DNA of 64,000 nucleotides from Artemisia argyi (GCA_030686995.1 CM060695.1:97058871-97122870), one strand, 5' to 3'; positions 10,355 to 22,255 are shown, numbered from the stretch's first letter. Numbers and translations: made by a program. Notes: a model not told the origin generated them from the letters alone.

Positions 10355-11000
10355 CAGCTTGATGTGTCGTGACAAGCATAAGCTTGTCATTTGGGACTCA
10401 TGGGTGCCACATCACTATAACACAACACCTTCTACAAACCCCCTTATTACAACTAAACACAACAAGGTTTTTTGGACACCACTTCCTAATTTATTTTTTT
10501 ATTCAATTTTCCAAATAACATAAAATTCATTCATAAAAATAAAATTAAAACAATACAAAACATAAAATAATGATATGAAAAAAATATACGAAACTTAAGA
10601 AATACATCAAATTATAAAGTAACTAATTATTTTGTTGCTTTTGTTAATATTGTTTCCATAGATGTCGTTGCCGAACATGCTCAATGTTATTTCGTTGAAA
10701 CCTTGTGTGTGAGCATTTATCACGGAAACTTTGGATTTCTGTCGTTGCACTCCGCATCGCTCAACCCATGCCCGTTGTGTGAAATTTATGTTTAGTTAAA
10801 AAAACGGATAAATCAAATATAAACATTGTGTAACGTTCCACTAACAAAAAGGACGAGTGTTTTGCTTCGTCATGCAGATGACTAGCATGAAAGTGGTGAA
10901 AGACAACAAGCATGTCTGGTGTGGTGGCGAGCTGACAACAAGGGACGACATGGTCCACGTAGGAGTGGCGAGTGTTAATTTGTCATGACACCTCAAGCTC
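10355..11000. mobile_element. PIF/Harbinger-like MITE (646 bp)
   Basis: The left end CAGCTTGATGTGTCGTGACA and the reverse complement of the right end GAGCTTGAGGTGTCATGACA match at 17 of 20 positions. The element is flanked by TTA on both sides (10352-10354, 11001-11003), the target size and sequence expected for PIF/Harbinger. There is no transposase ORF. A small internal hairpin (GACAAGCATAAGCTTGTC, about 10371-10388) lies near the left end. Confidence 0.5.
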
Positions 11001-11204
11001 TTATGCATAGTTGAAGATTGTAATTTTTTTGTCTGTTGTACTCATTCACCCATACCCAAGAGCCTTCCACGTTTTCCACCATTTCATTTTGGTAGGTGAT
11101 TGAGACACTCATATTTTTGATTGAGACATTCAACTGTACTAACACTTAAAGGATACTGTAAACACTGTGCAAGTATGTAATGCATATATTATAGTTAGCG
11201 GTGC

Positions 11205-11356
11205 TATCGGGTCAGGTTATCGGGTCGGGTTATCGGGTTTATTAGGTTAGGTGAATTGGGTTTTCACTTTTAAAAAGGTGACCTAAAACCCGAAACGACT
11301 AAGAATCGGGTTATCGGGTCGGGTTATGTCGGGTCGGGTGATTCGGGTTATCGGGT
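11205..11356. repeat. GGGTTATC/GGGTCGGGTTAT-rich patch with central inverted repeat
   Basis: Several units of TCGGGTTATCGGGTCGGG lie on both sides of a centre (GGGTTTTCAC ... GTGACCTAAAACCC), giving partial dyad symmetry. It may be the core of an old hAT-type MITE; the ends were not found. Confidence 0.4.
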
Positions 11357-11759
11357 ACAAACATCAACATATCATATTGACTAAATAAGTATATGTAAGT
11401 GGTAGTGTTTGGATTGAGCTTAAATTTACTGAAACTTAAAATGAAATGATATCTTGAGATAATGAAGAATACATGTTAACGAAACATTAAATGAACAAGT
11501 AATAAATATTTACTAAATGTTGTAAGTAAAAGAGGTTATCAATGATGAATAGGATGTATAATGTGTAAATCATACCTCATCTCACATGTATAGACGTATA
11601 CATGTGAAAAATATATTACAGTGATAACTATTGAAATGAACAAGTGAAGGTTTACAATGTGTAATTTATACATAAATATTCACACTTAGAAAATTAAACG
11701 TTCCATTTATGATAGAACAGAAATTGCGAATGCATTTTAGTTTCAGATAAGTTATATAT

Positions 11760-12172
11760 TGTTGGATTATCTAGCTTTAGCTTGGTCAACCACATGGGTC
11801 CAGGAGTCATTCACTCATAGTTCAAGTAAAGAGTATGCCTGCCCAAATATTCAAGGACTAAAGGTGGACATTATTGAAGACATGAAGGACTGTTTGTGTA
11901 ACTTAACTTAAGAGAGCTATATATAATTTTTAGTCTCTCATTGGGAGTATTATTCTCTCATATTTTCTGTGTGTATTCTCTCTCACTTGTTGTTCTCTTA
12001 GTTTGAGAGAAACCTTAGTTTTTGTGTATAGTTTTATCTCTTGTCTCTCTATTGTAAAATTGCTATTCTTTAGCTTAACAAGTATTAATAAAAATAAGTG
12101 AGCCAAAGGGAGGTTGGCTGGGTTCACATGTAGAATCTGTGTTGATTTAACTTTGGTTTATAAATTTTTACA
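11760..12172 (+). repeat. 5' LTR of Copia element C (413 bp)
   Basis: Starts TGTTGGATTATC and ends TTTTTACA, followed by TGGTATGCATAAAG, which shares only TGGTAT with the usual Copia primer site. TATA box at 11918-11927. The pyrimidine/GAGA-rich stretch downstream (about 11932-12060) is typical of a Copia R-U5. Confidence 0.7.
11918..11927 (+). promoter_or_regulatory. TATA box of the C LTR
   Basis: CTATATATAA, 158 bp into the 413-bp LTR, with a CT-rich presumptive transcription start region about 30 bp downstream. Confidence 0.6.
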
Positions 12173-12817
12173 TGGTATGCATAAAGATTTTGAAAAATTA
12201 GAGTTTCTTTAAAATTTGGAGGTTTTGATCTATATGTTTAGATTTGGTGGTTCTGAGAGTGAATTTAGTGTTATCATTGTTGGATCTTGTAGATCTAACG
12301 ATTAATTGAATTTTTCCTAAAAAATTAGGATTTTTCAATTTTTGGGGGTTTCTTGATCCTGGTGGTTCTTGTTGCAATTAGACCTTGATTTAGTGTTCTT
12401 GTGGTCTAATTGTGTGTCGGAGAGAGTTAATTTGATTCTTGAATCAAATTTGTCATAATTAGGGTTTACTGTATCAAACCATAATTTCATGTTGTTATTC
12501 GTTTTTAATTGGGTAATTCTGACTATTTTAACTTTAATTTCAAGATTCTTGAAATTCAAGTTAAAAACCATAAAAAATAAGTTTTACGGTTTCTTGTGTC
12601 AAATTACTCTTATTCAATTGGTATATTTCTGACACTGTTTCTTTTATTTTTCAGGTCTTTTTCGCTGTGCTGATTGGTTGTTGGTGGATCTTCTTGATCC
12701 TTGGTACTAATTGGAAGCTTGCGTGCGCTGTAATGCCACTCTTTCTTTCGGTTTTTATTAGGTTTTTTAGAATTGCATGTGACGAAGTGTAGGTTAAGGG
12801 ATTATTGTGTTTGTGTA
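12173..12817 (+). other. Untranslated leader of C, before the N3 insertion
   Basis: Non-coding and T-rich. It ends with the target duplication GTGTA (12813-12817), repeated at 31674-31678 after N3. The leader resumes there for 136 bp before the gag ATG. Confidence 0.65.
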
Positions 12818-14228
12818 TGATGAGGCGAAAAATGAGCTGTTTTTAGGGGGTCATTTAAGCCCGGAATTGAATTTATTTGATCAAATATTGCCCTAAATCG
12901 TTCCTTTTGTGATTTTAGGTACTTTTGGAGTGAATTCTGGAAAAGGAAGCATTTTGGACGTTTTTGGAGCATAAAAGTGAAGAAAAAGGCAAAGTCTTAA
13001 TTTTCCTTGCTGGGAACAGTACCTGACGGCGTCAAGAGGCTTCATATGACGGCGTCAAGAGTTGGAAGTGGTGACGGTCCAGAGAAAACGTGACGGCGTC
13101 ACGTATGGCCGTCAAGGTTCAAGATATGGTGACGGCCCAGAGTAATATTACACATGACAGCGTCAAACTTGGATCTAGGCAATCCGATCTCATTATGGGC
13201 GGCGAGTTGACGGCGTCAGACATTTCTTCTTGACGCCGTCACCTTGTCAAATCTATATATAGTTTTGCAATTTTCATTCATTATATGTAACTTTAGAGGG
13301 GATAACTTTGGAGAAACCCTAACACGAATTTTACTGCTCTTTCAAGGGTTTTTACCCTTTGAAACCTTTCATGTTCAATTGAGATACGTATCCTTTCAAT
13401 TCATTCAATATGTCTATGTGTTGTTTGAATATATCTTACGTTTGTCTTGAATTTAACATGCTAGGCTAGATCTCTTGTGTGTTTGCTTAGATGTAATGAA
13501 ACCTAGATGTTGATTATGGGTTGATTGTTTGTTTATAGTTGTTACGGATGAATGATTTCGATGTTAGGCTTAAGAAAACTGGCAGACTTCCATAGGGTAA
13601 CATGCTTGAACGTCTTAAGAAACATGAACCAATGCGTACTAGGTTATTATAGTTGTATTTAATGCATGAGCGAATTCTAATGATCCCATGTTAGGAGCTT
13701 CTTGCAGGCTCGACATAGGAGTGAAGTAGGAGCTTATAGAGTTGGGGAAGTACGTACGCCACCCCACGAATGGTATTAAGGAATATAACCCGTCATCCAC
13801 GCAATTGTAACAAACTATCAACCTGTAAAAGATATCTAGGGAGTAATGAAATCTAAGTAAACACAATTCTCCCTATTATTGTTCACACCACTAGTTTAAT
13901 TAGTTTTATTTTCATTTCTGTTATTTTATTTTGATTGCATCTTAGTATTGGGTTAGTTGACTAGCAACTAATTCCGCCCACTCTTCCAAAAAACCGAGAT
14001 TTTTAATTTCTTTTATAAAAATATAAAAATACAAAAAGAATCATCCCTCACCTCTAGACCTAGTTTTTAGGCTTTCTAATCCTAGCGACACTATTCCTAG
14101 CTGAACGATCAATCCCCCGGTACTTGTCACTATACTATACTACAACGATCAGGTACACTGCCTGGTGGGGGTTGTAAGCTTCTCGAGATCCCTCGAGAGG
14201 TAAAGCCTGGTGCGATTCCCACGTATCA
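12818..14228 (+). repeat. 5' LTR of N3
   Basis: TGATGAGGCG ... CACGTATCA. It holds the TGACGnCGTCA array and TATA (13024-13262) and the tRNA-Asp-like antisense segment (14119-14149). The primer site follows six bases after the end. Confidence 0.95.
13024..13262 (+). promoter_or_regulatory. U3 promoter of N3: TGACGnCGTCA array and TATA box
   Basis: Five full palindromes and several partial ones (GTGACGGTCCAG, GGCCGTCAAGG, TGACAGCGTCA) lie in 218 bp (13024-13241), and CTATATATAG follows at 13253-13262. The same block recurs in the 3' LTR (30469-30686). Spacings are irregular, so it is not a simple tandem repeat. Confidence 0.7.
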
Positions 14229-14234
14229 AGTTTT

Positions 14235-14252
14235 TGGCGCCGCAGCCCGGGG
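14235..14252 (+). other. Primer binding site, tRNA-Asp type (N3)
   Basis: TGGCGCCGCAGCCCGGGG: the first eight and the last five bases match the complement of the plant tRNA-Asp 3' end; the middle differs, with one extra base. Confidence 0.75.
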
Positions 14253-14397
14253 AATAGTTATTGTCTAGGTTAGAATTTCTTTTTATTAGGTCTACTTGCT
14301 AGATTCCTTTCTAGTAAGATTTTATTTTTATTTTTAGGTTTTCTTTAGTCTATCTATTTCTTCTTGTCTTTGTTCGTAATCTTTACCATCCGACATC

Positions 14398-15510
14398 ATG
14401 GAAGGTGGTAACATCTTTGAACCCATCAACCCACCACAACAAAACCACCCACAAAACCCACCACTAGCAAACCAACCTCTTAGGCCCCGAACCCTAGGAG
14501 AGTATTCCCGTCCTAGCCACCAAGGCTATCGAAACACTATTGAGCTCACCCAATGAGCCAATGTGTCCCCCTTGCGATCCGACACCATCCGGTTGGTGCA
14601 AAGTGGATGTGCATTTCCATGGACTTCGTTCTGAAGATCCTAACCAACATCTCAAGGATTTCCTTAAAATCGTAGATTCTATAGACCTTGATGTTACAAC
14701 TAGAGAGTCGACCCGATTACGCCTATTCCAATTCTCACTACGTGATCAAGATAGTCAATGGCTTGAACGTTTACCCGCGGGATCCATCACCTCATGGGAT
14801 GATCTCACCACTCGTTTCCTTGGTCAATTTTTCCCACCGGGGAGAACTACCAAGCTTAGAAATGATATCTTGATGTTCCAACAACGTCAAGGTGAAACTC
14901 TATATGAAGCATGGACTCGTTTCAAGGACTTACTCCAAAAAGTCCCCCATCATGGCAAAGATCTTTGGCTCCAAGTCCAAATCTTCTATGACCATATCGA
15001 TCTATCCACAAGGCGAACCATTGACCAATCGGCCGGTGGTAAGCTACGTGATCTAAGTGCGGAAGAATCATGGGAACTCATAGAAGATCTTGCTCTCTAT
15101 GACAACGAAAGTTGGAATGATTCCCGTGATTTGAACAAAACGGTCAAGGCAATATCTTTGCCTTCGAACAATTCTAGCACTCCCGACCGTAGGATCATGG
15201 AACTTGAGGACCAAGTCAAGTTTCTCATGAAATCTTACGAGCTCCTAAGCCTTCAGGCCAAGTGAACAAAATCATTTCTTCATGCGAATTATGTGGTGGT
15301 CCCCATGACACTCGTGATTGCGTGGAACTCCACGGAACAGCTTTTGCGGACTACGCATCCTCACGTACCAACAAAGAGGGAGACAAGTGGTACACTTTCA
15401 AACCCGAGCCAAACCCTTACGGTGATTCCTACAACCCTTCTTGGAAAAATCACCCGAACCTTAGGTGGAAACAAAACCAAAACAATTCTTCCAATCCGCA
15501 TAATCGTTAC
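14398..15510 (+). pseudogene. gag: gag of N3, 5' part, broken
   Basis: ATG at 14398 starts MEGGNIFEPINPPQQ and a GEYSRPSHQGYRNTIEL block, then a TGA at 14554-14556. A frameshift at about 14620 leads into the capsid-like retrotransposon gag domain (HGLRSEDPNQHLKDFL, LPAGSITSWDDL, FFPPGRTTKLRNDI, LYEAWTRFKDLL), open to 15265. A further frame change near there leads to a zinc-knuckle-like CELCGGPHDTRDC (15262 frame). Translation is cut by element L at 15511 and resumes at 26587. The protein would build the virus-like particle. The domain is of Tat/Athila type as I know it from Asteraceae. Confidence 0.88.
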
Positions 15511-18500
15511 TGATTGGTCCCAAACGGTCAACTAAGTTTCCCAGGTGATGGTCAACCTAGTCAAACGTCTAAAACCAACTAACCAAGGAGTACAGGGTAT
15601 TCCCGGGTCGTTATGTCCCGACGAGGTGTGAATTGTAATCAAAACGGGTTTGTGATCGGGTGAATTTGGACAGGAAAGGGGTTTAAGTGAGTTTGAATGA
15701 TTACACTAAGGAAATACGAAGGAGAACGATGTAAACAAACTATATTAACAATGACGTGAAACCTAATTAACTTAAAACGCAATCTAAAAACTTAAAATCA
15801 GAATTTGCTTATACGCAAGCAGAAAAATAAGCCAAACGGCTTAAATAGAAGCTATCACTTTATTTAAATTTGGTTTTTCTTATTTTACAAACTACTTTTA
15901 CAAACGTAACCTAAATTAAAAAAACCGTAAAAGTTAATTAATTAAAACGCGAGTTAAAATTAAAATAAACGCGAGTGCGCGAAATAAAAAGTGAAATTTG
16001 AGCTACGCTAATCCTACGGACATGAAAATTACATTTTTACGATCCTAACGATAAAAGAAAATTTTAGAAAAAAGAAAATTATTTTTTTGACTTTTTAATT
16101 ATTAATTATTAATTAATTACTAATAAAACTAATTTAAATAACTAAAAATACTTAATGAACAGTGAAAAATATAAAATTTATTCTAAAAATAGTTTATACT
16201 ATTACTAAACTGGGAAAAATATAAAAAGTGTGGAAAAGCTTATTAATAAGCTGGAAATCAGCTTATAAGCTAAATAAGCTTAAAGGAAATAAAAGTACTA
16301 TAAAAGGAACTAGGGGAATCTAAAACAATAACTATCACATGGCCCAGATGGTGCTTGGTGTTGGTCTGGTTTTGACCAGAGTTGACCAAGAGGTCTCAGG
16401 GTCGAATCCTACTCAAGACAATTTCTACAAATATTTTATTTTTGATTTTTTTCTTTTTGCCATTTGTTTAAACAACAATAACAACTAACTTTTACAAAGA
16501 AGCTTTGGCTGACAAGCTAGAAACAAGCTTATGCAAAGCTTATTATCCAACAGGTGGTATTTTTTTTTGTTGCTCGAGTGAGCTTTTGAAATTAAGCCAA
16601 CCCAAATAAGCCACAAAAGCTTAAACAATACAAAGTACTATCTAGAAAGTAATCAACAATAAGTAAACAACAACAATCAACAGCTAAATCAAACAAATAA
16701 AACACCAAGCTCAGTTGATAAAGATTAATAACAAAAAGAGTATGCAGCAGCAGATCATCAGAGACAGGCCAATTGATGCCCTCAGATTAAGCACTTAATA
16801 AGCCAAAGTAAGCAAACTAACTCCTAAATCCTATAGACTACCTAGGGGGCTACTCAAAACAACAACTAACAAGGTCTAACACCTACAATTGAAGAATGTA
16901 AATCCCATCAAAAGTCCATGAAAACTGAGTGCAGGGGAGGTAAGAAAAACCAAATCAGTACACAATAACACTCCAACAAGCTAATCTAATGGGGAAACAG
17001 AAACAGGCTTTTATGGGGAATCCAAATAAGCTAATAGGAAAGCAAATAAGCAGTTACATAAGTTATAGAATACAAAATGAACACAAACCATCCTAAGCTA
17101 CTGAATGGGTAAGGCATTGGCTGATGGGGCATGCAGTCCAAGGGGGTATTTGCAGCCCATGATTAAGCCACTCATTAACACTCAACATCCAAATCAAGCT
17201 AACATAATCAAAGTTCACCCAACAAAAAACTTGTAAAACTAAATTAGAACACTAAACTCTACATAAGCTAACCTAACAGAGAGCTTGAAAAGGGACCAGT
17301 GGGACTGATTCAAATGGTGCAGGGCACAAGCAGGTTTATTAAAAGACAATTTGAGCCTATCAAATAAGTTCAAAAGCCAAAAGCAAACATGGATTCTAAA
17401 AGCTTGTCACCAGGGCTTTCCAAAAAGTCCAATGTCAAGCAATAAGCTCAAGTATTGAGCTTATTGTGGGCTTGGGAAAAGGGGCAGTCAGCACACGATA
17501 AATCTAGATTAAGAAATGAAGAACAAGAGAGTAGCAGAGCAGCATACAATTACAAGCTCAAATAAGCACATAAACTCAAACTAATAAGCTAAAGACTAAC
17601 TAAACCTAACCTAATAAGCTAAATTATGCAGGGCAAAGCAGAAAAGTAAGACAAATCAGAGCTTAATCAATAATAAGCTCAAACAATGAAATCAATCCAC
17701 ACAGGCCTGCAACCTAGGGGCTGACTTTGCAGTCTTGCACAAGCTTGAAAGATAATCCAAAAATTATTCTAAAATTATCCTAATGTTCACAAACTAGGCA
17801 ATAAGCTACAAAACAATTTTTAGGGCTTGAATCCTAAGGAATAGGGAATTAAAAATGCCTCATTGAGGGCTGATGGGATTGAAGGTTGCTGAAGCAGTGG
17901 GTTCAAATTTGTGAGATTTTGACTCATGGAGTCAACAAACAGGCATGGTATCACTTAACTAACCTAAGAAGAACTAATGTGAACTAAAACTAACCATTAT
18001 CTAAACTTAAATAAGATTCTAAGCTAAGCTACTTATGAAAACAGTTGACAATAAGAATTTGTGGTGAAAAAGGGAAAATGCTCTAAGACTCTTAGGACAT
18101 GAAAATTTTGGCTTGAAAACTACTTACAACACTTAATTAAGGCTGAATGAAACTTGAAATGTAGTCAAAACCATCTTTTGTGCTCAAAACTTAGTTGACC
18201 CAAACACCCTCTTAAGTGATTAACTGAGTGGAATTTAATATTACAACTAACTAAACTTAAAACTAGAACTTGAAATTAGAGGTTACGAAAGGGTGGTAAA
18301 CAATAAAGAAGCAAAATTCAGACCCCAATAAGCAGTTGGCTATTTGTAGCCAGAACCTAAACTAAGAACTATCTCGTCTAACTAATAAGCATAAACTTAT
18401 CATTAATATCAATAATTTGCATACATAAGCACAACTACACAAGAAAGAGCACCAATAAGCAGTAAGTATGAGTAAAAATAAATAAGCAGTTTGAAAATGG

Positions 18501-19634
18501 AAATAAGCAATTTGAAAAACTTAAACTTTCATTGATTTTTAAAAGGGTACAACCTGAAAGTAGAAATTACAAGACTTAAAAATTACACTAAGACTAATTT
18601 TACACTAAATTACTACTACTAATTATCTACTCTAAAATCCTAATGCCATTTCTTGGCTACATCCGATTTCTATTTATACTAAGAAAACAACAAAAAAACT
18701 GAAACCAGGGGCTTTGTCTTCTTCCTTTTCACTTTTGTGTTCTGCTTTCTTTTGCTTTTGTGCCCCTTGTCTGATGTTGTCTTTGTTCCCTGGAAACACT
18801 CCTTAGCCCTAGATTAGTGTTGGTGTTAGATGGGAGGAGGGGGTAATAATATTGTTGGGTTTGACTTTGGGAGGTGAGGGGGATGTAGGTTGGCTGGGTA
18901 GGAGAAGAGGGGGGGACAAGATTGTTGGAGAGGTAAAGTGGTGGTGGTGGTGTCAGGCTGTGTGTTTGGTTATGGCGGGCAAAAAAGGAGAAGGGTGAGG
19001 GGTTGATCTAGCTTTGACCTCGTATATTATTAAAATGGGATGGGGTAATTGGTGGGCTGGGGTCATTGGGCTGGGGATTGGATGGTGATGATTGGGCTTG
19101 CCAAAAAATACAAGGGTCCATATGGTTAAGTAAATTAAGTAAGCCCAAGGACCAAAGTGTATTTTCTGCATTTTTGGAGGACTGAATCTGTCAAACTTCT
19201 AAAGTATTCCAAGGGACTGATTTTGCCATATTACAATAACACAAGGGCCACAAAAGACATTTTTCACTTTTAAAAAATTCCCAGGGATTAATTTCGCCAA
19301 ATTCCAAACTGCAGGGACCAAAAGTGTCATTTTTCCAAAGTTTTTACCTAAGGATCGATTTTGATAATATTTGACTTATAAATGCCTTAGGTTGACTTTT
19401 CTTTCAAAACAAATGCGTAGGGACTAGTTTTGTAATTTTTTTGAAAGTCGGGGGACTAAAACTGCCAATTGTGTAAACTTTGTTCGTTTTTCATTGTTTT
19501 TGCTCATTTTGCATTAGAAACGTATAAAATACAATCCCTGGGATATTTTAAGTATTTTGATGCATTTCTGAGCGTTTTCGGATATTTTGGCAGTTTAAAT
19601 ACGACAAAAATGATGAGTGTTTGAGCACTCATCA
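15511..19634 (-). repeat. 3' LTR of L (left copy)
   Basis: On the plus strand TGATTGGTCC ... GCACTCATCA. It is rich in ATAAGC (about 20 copies between 16200 and 18540), has a tRNA-like A/B box block (16340-16409), a sense-strand TATA (18670-18680) and degenerate repeats containing GGGACT (about 19170-19460). Confidence 0.95.
16340..16409 (+). promoter_or_regulatory. tRNA-like pol III promoter block inside the L LTR
   Basis: TGGCCCAGATGG (16340-16351) fits the tRNA A box with one mismatch, and GGGTCGAATCC (16399-16409) is one base from the B-box consensus, about 47 bp apart. The block is on the strand opposite to L transcription. It is present in the right LTR (about 23290-23358) and, with a perfect B box, in the solo LTR (47705-47773). 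It may be an old SINE head or a functional antisense promoter. Confidence 0.45.
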
Positions 19635-20421
19635 ATCCCCCACACTAAACTATTGCTAGTCCCTAGCAATATTTTTGGAAAACTTGATGGATTTTAAACT
19701 CTTTACCAAAAGCCATCACTTCTGGAGTAGCCAGGTGTAAGAACTGTGGCACACCTGATAACCGTGTGATTTTGAGCAAACCACCAGCTTTCAACGGATT
19801 TGATTTGTCTTTACCAGGAGCCGTTTGCTCCTGGACTAGCCAGCTCTTGATGGAATAGTCAACATCTTGGTGAGCTGATTACCAATTATGGATTTTCCAC
19901 GGCCTTTACCACAAGCCATAATCTTGCGGGCTAGCCAACTCATTTGTTTTTGGGGAGTTGAGGAACCATACAATTTTGGGCAAATTGCAAGCCATAAACG
20001 GATTTGAGATGTCTTTACCAAGAGCCGTTTGCTCCTGGACTAACCAATCCCTTTTGTCGGTTAGACAAGGCGGACTTATTACCACAAAAATTTTGAAGCA
20101 CCAGTGAAAAATTTTTAAAATTTTTGAAATTTTGGCCAAAACGGGGGTATTATATAGTAAAATGTGATAAAATTCGCTAGAATAGCTAATACCCCCCACA
20201 CTTAGCATGAATATTGTCCTCAATATTCAAAATCCCGGCTATTATGCCGACATGTTGAACGTAAAAGGGCAACATTACAAGCTAAGCGTGGAAAAACCAT
20301 TTTGTTTTTTTTTCACTCTTGTAACCATAGCATGGGGGACTCCCCCACACTTAGGGTGAAAACCCTATAAGCGTGCTACTGTTTTTGTTTACCGAGTCGC
20401 TAGCTTGACTCGACCCCTAAT
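19635..20421 (-). other. 3' non-coding end of L with three polypurine tracts
   Basis: On the minus strand AGTGTGGGGGAT touches the 3' LTR (19635-19645) and is the expected plus-strand primer. Two more copies, CTAAGTGTGGGGG, lie at about 20192-20205 and 20333-20346; the first is next to the hairpin GAATATTGAGGACAATATTC (20209-20228). Gene-free otherwise. Confidence 0.65.
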
Positions 20422-22137
20422 TCATTTGTCATTGGGGAAGCATGACGTGGAAGAAAGAATTTCAATCGGACTTTCATTCAAGATGTTTGGACAAACATTT
20501 GAAGCACGTGAAAGTTCCACACCGATGAGATAAGTATCCGGCTCAAGATAATGATATATGAAAATACCGGGATCAAAGATAGTGTCCTCACTCCCGAAGG
20601 AGTGAAGAACAAGAGAAGTCACCTTGTAGGTGAAGAAAAGGAAGAAAACCATGATGTAAATCATGATTTCAGTTTCTTCCTCGAAAGCAGGCTCATTAGC
20701 CTGAGTTTGGATTTCAAAGGTTAAGCTCTTTGGTTTGGACAACATATCGGGAGGGAGGGTGGGAAAGTTTGTCGTAGAAATACAAACTCTCATGATTGAG
20801 ACTCTATCCCCCCGATCATGGTTTTTCTTGTCATCCAAGTAATCACACTCCGGAGGAGTCATGATATGAGTGAGTTCACTAGAGAACTCATGAAGGATAT
20901 ACGGAGGTGGGACATGTGCGGTACTTTGTGGGCTATGAATATGCACCTTGTCCATTATAGTCTCCGTTTCAGACTCATCACTATCAAAGATTGGATTAAC
21001 TGAATTTAGAGTAAATTCATAATCGAATTCAAACAAAGGATTCGTGATAGTCGTATTGAATGTTGTGGAAACAAAGTGGTCAACATCCTCTTCTAGGTTG
21101 ACGATCTCGGAACGGGGAAGTGATGCATCAATAAATTCGATGTATTTAGGATATAAAGAATCGACATCACTATAATCACTGTCAGAATCGAAGAAAGTCT
21201 TAACAATTTCATTTGGAAAGACAAGAGGAGGAGGTATATCACACATATGATCAAGAATACCCTCGGACTCACTTGGGATTGGGATAAGGTTCTCAACACT
21301 AGACTTTATGAATTCGTCCGATTCCTTTTCAGGAATAGTGTCAAGATGCTCATCCCCCATTATGGGAGAGTTTGTGGAATATTCGGGTGTGAGCTGAGGG
21401 AGTTGAGAAGGACTAGCACACATGGAATTTTCAATTTCCATTTGTTCTTTTGCTAATAAATCTGTCCCACTCTTTTCTCCCTGTGTTTCCAAAGATGCAG
21501 TTTCAACTGAAGTCGAATCACAAGGTTTCTCAAATATCTTTGGGATTGGAACAAGGTTATCAATTTCCTTAAGAGGATTGACTTTGACTTCCTCGTCCCC
21601 CATTGGCAAGATATCTGAAGTTTCCTTAGGGATTTCTTCTTCAAAGGGTTCATCCTCATCACTTTCATCCTCAAGATAAAATGAGTTAACAGGAGGATTT
21701 TGTTTCCTAAGAATCAGATCCTTAAGACAGTTTATACTATCTTGAATGGTCTTGTTGACTTGACTTTGATTCATAATCATTTGAGTAATCAATTCAGCTC
21801 TAGCTAACTCATCTTGAGGAGGTGGTTGAGGGGTTGTGTATTGTGGAAGCTGGTTAGAACCAAATTCATGATTGTTACAAGGAACCTGTTCATAGACAAA
21901 CTGATTCCAATTTTGACAATCAGAGCTGTAGTGAGGGCCTCCACAATACTCACAACAGTAAAACTGTTGGGTCTCATGGCGTGGAAGCTGATGGAATGAA
22001 CTAGTCGTGTCATGGTAGGAATAAGGATTCTGGTTATAGACAGACTCGTTTCCTGACTCTACCATGCCACAACTAGGGCAATTACCACCATTATAAGGAT
22101 TACCACACCATCGACAAAGAAGGTGAGGACGAGACAT
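20422..22137 (-). CDS. Zinc-binding ORF of L, intact, 571 residues
   Basis: ATG at 22137 (MSRPHLLCRWC) is the first ATG of this frame. Residues 8-23 form a CX2CX8CX2C zinc-ribbon-like motif, and residues 62-74 a CX2CX3HX4C knuckle (CEYCGGPHYSSDC), matching CELCGGPHDTRDC in N3 gag. The rest is acidic and low in structure, with repeated short phrases (NLVPIPKIFEKP and NLIPIPSESEG). There is a hydrophobic stretch, IMIYIMVFFLFFTYKVTSLV, near the C-terminus. There is no capsid, protease or RT domain. It probably descends from a gag-side protein and could bind element RNA for packaging by a partner; this is inferred. It resembles predicted proteins I recall from Asteraceae genomes. Confidence 0.75.
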   Translation of the reverse strand: MSRPHLLCRWCGNPYNGGNCPSCGMVESGNESVYNQNPYSYHDTTSSFHQLPRHETQQFYCCEYCGGPHYSSDCQNWNQFVYEQVPCNNHEFGSNQLPQYTTPQPPPQDELARAELITQMIMNQSQVNKTIQDSINCLKDLILRKQNPPVNSFYLEDESDEDEPFEEEIPKETSDILPMGDEEVKVNPLKEIDNLVPIPKIFEKPCDSTSVETASLETQGEKSGTDLLAKEQMEIENSMCASPSQLPQLTPEYSTNSPIMGDEHLDTIPEKESDEFIKSSVENLIPIPSESEGILDHMCDIPPPLVFPNEIVKTFFDSDSDYSDVDSLYPKYIEFIDASLPRSEIVNLEEDVDHFVSTTFNTTITNPLFEFDYEFTLNSVNPIFDSDESETETIMDKVHIHSPQSTAHVPPPYILHEFSSELTHIMTPPECDYLDDKKNHDRGDRVSIMRVCISTTNFPTLPPDMLSKPKSLTFEIQTQANEPAFEEETEIMIYIMVFFLFFTYKVTSLVLHSFGSEDTIFDPGIFIYHYLEPDTYLIGVELSRASNVCPNILNESPIEILSSTSCFPNDK

Positions 22138-22254
22138 AAAAAGAATCAAAGGGTTTTGGAGGGTAAGAAATGGAGAATAAAAAAGGTAGGAGGATAAAGA
22201 TGGATATTTTTGGTGTTTTTAGAAAACATTTTGTAAGAAAGAAAATCTTTTTGT

Positions 22255-22255
<1 letters not shown>

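Noticed and set aside
13024..13241. Regularly repeated TGACGGCGTCA as a CRISPR-like array
   Set aside because: Repeats are 11 bp, spacers are irregular and shared between LTR copies, and the context is a plant LTR promoter.
18953..19171. 72-codon minus-strand ORF (also at 25905-26123)
   Set aside because: It is duplicated only because it lies in both LTRs of L; low complexity and no recognisable domain.
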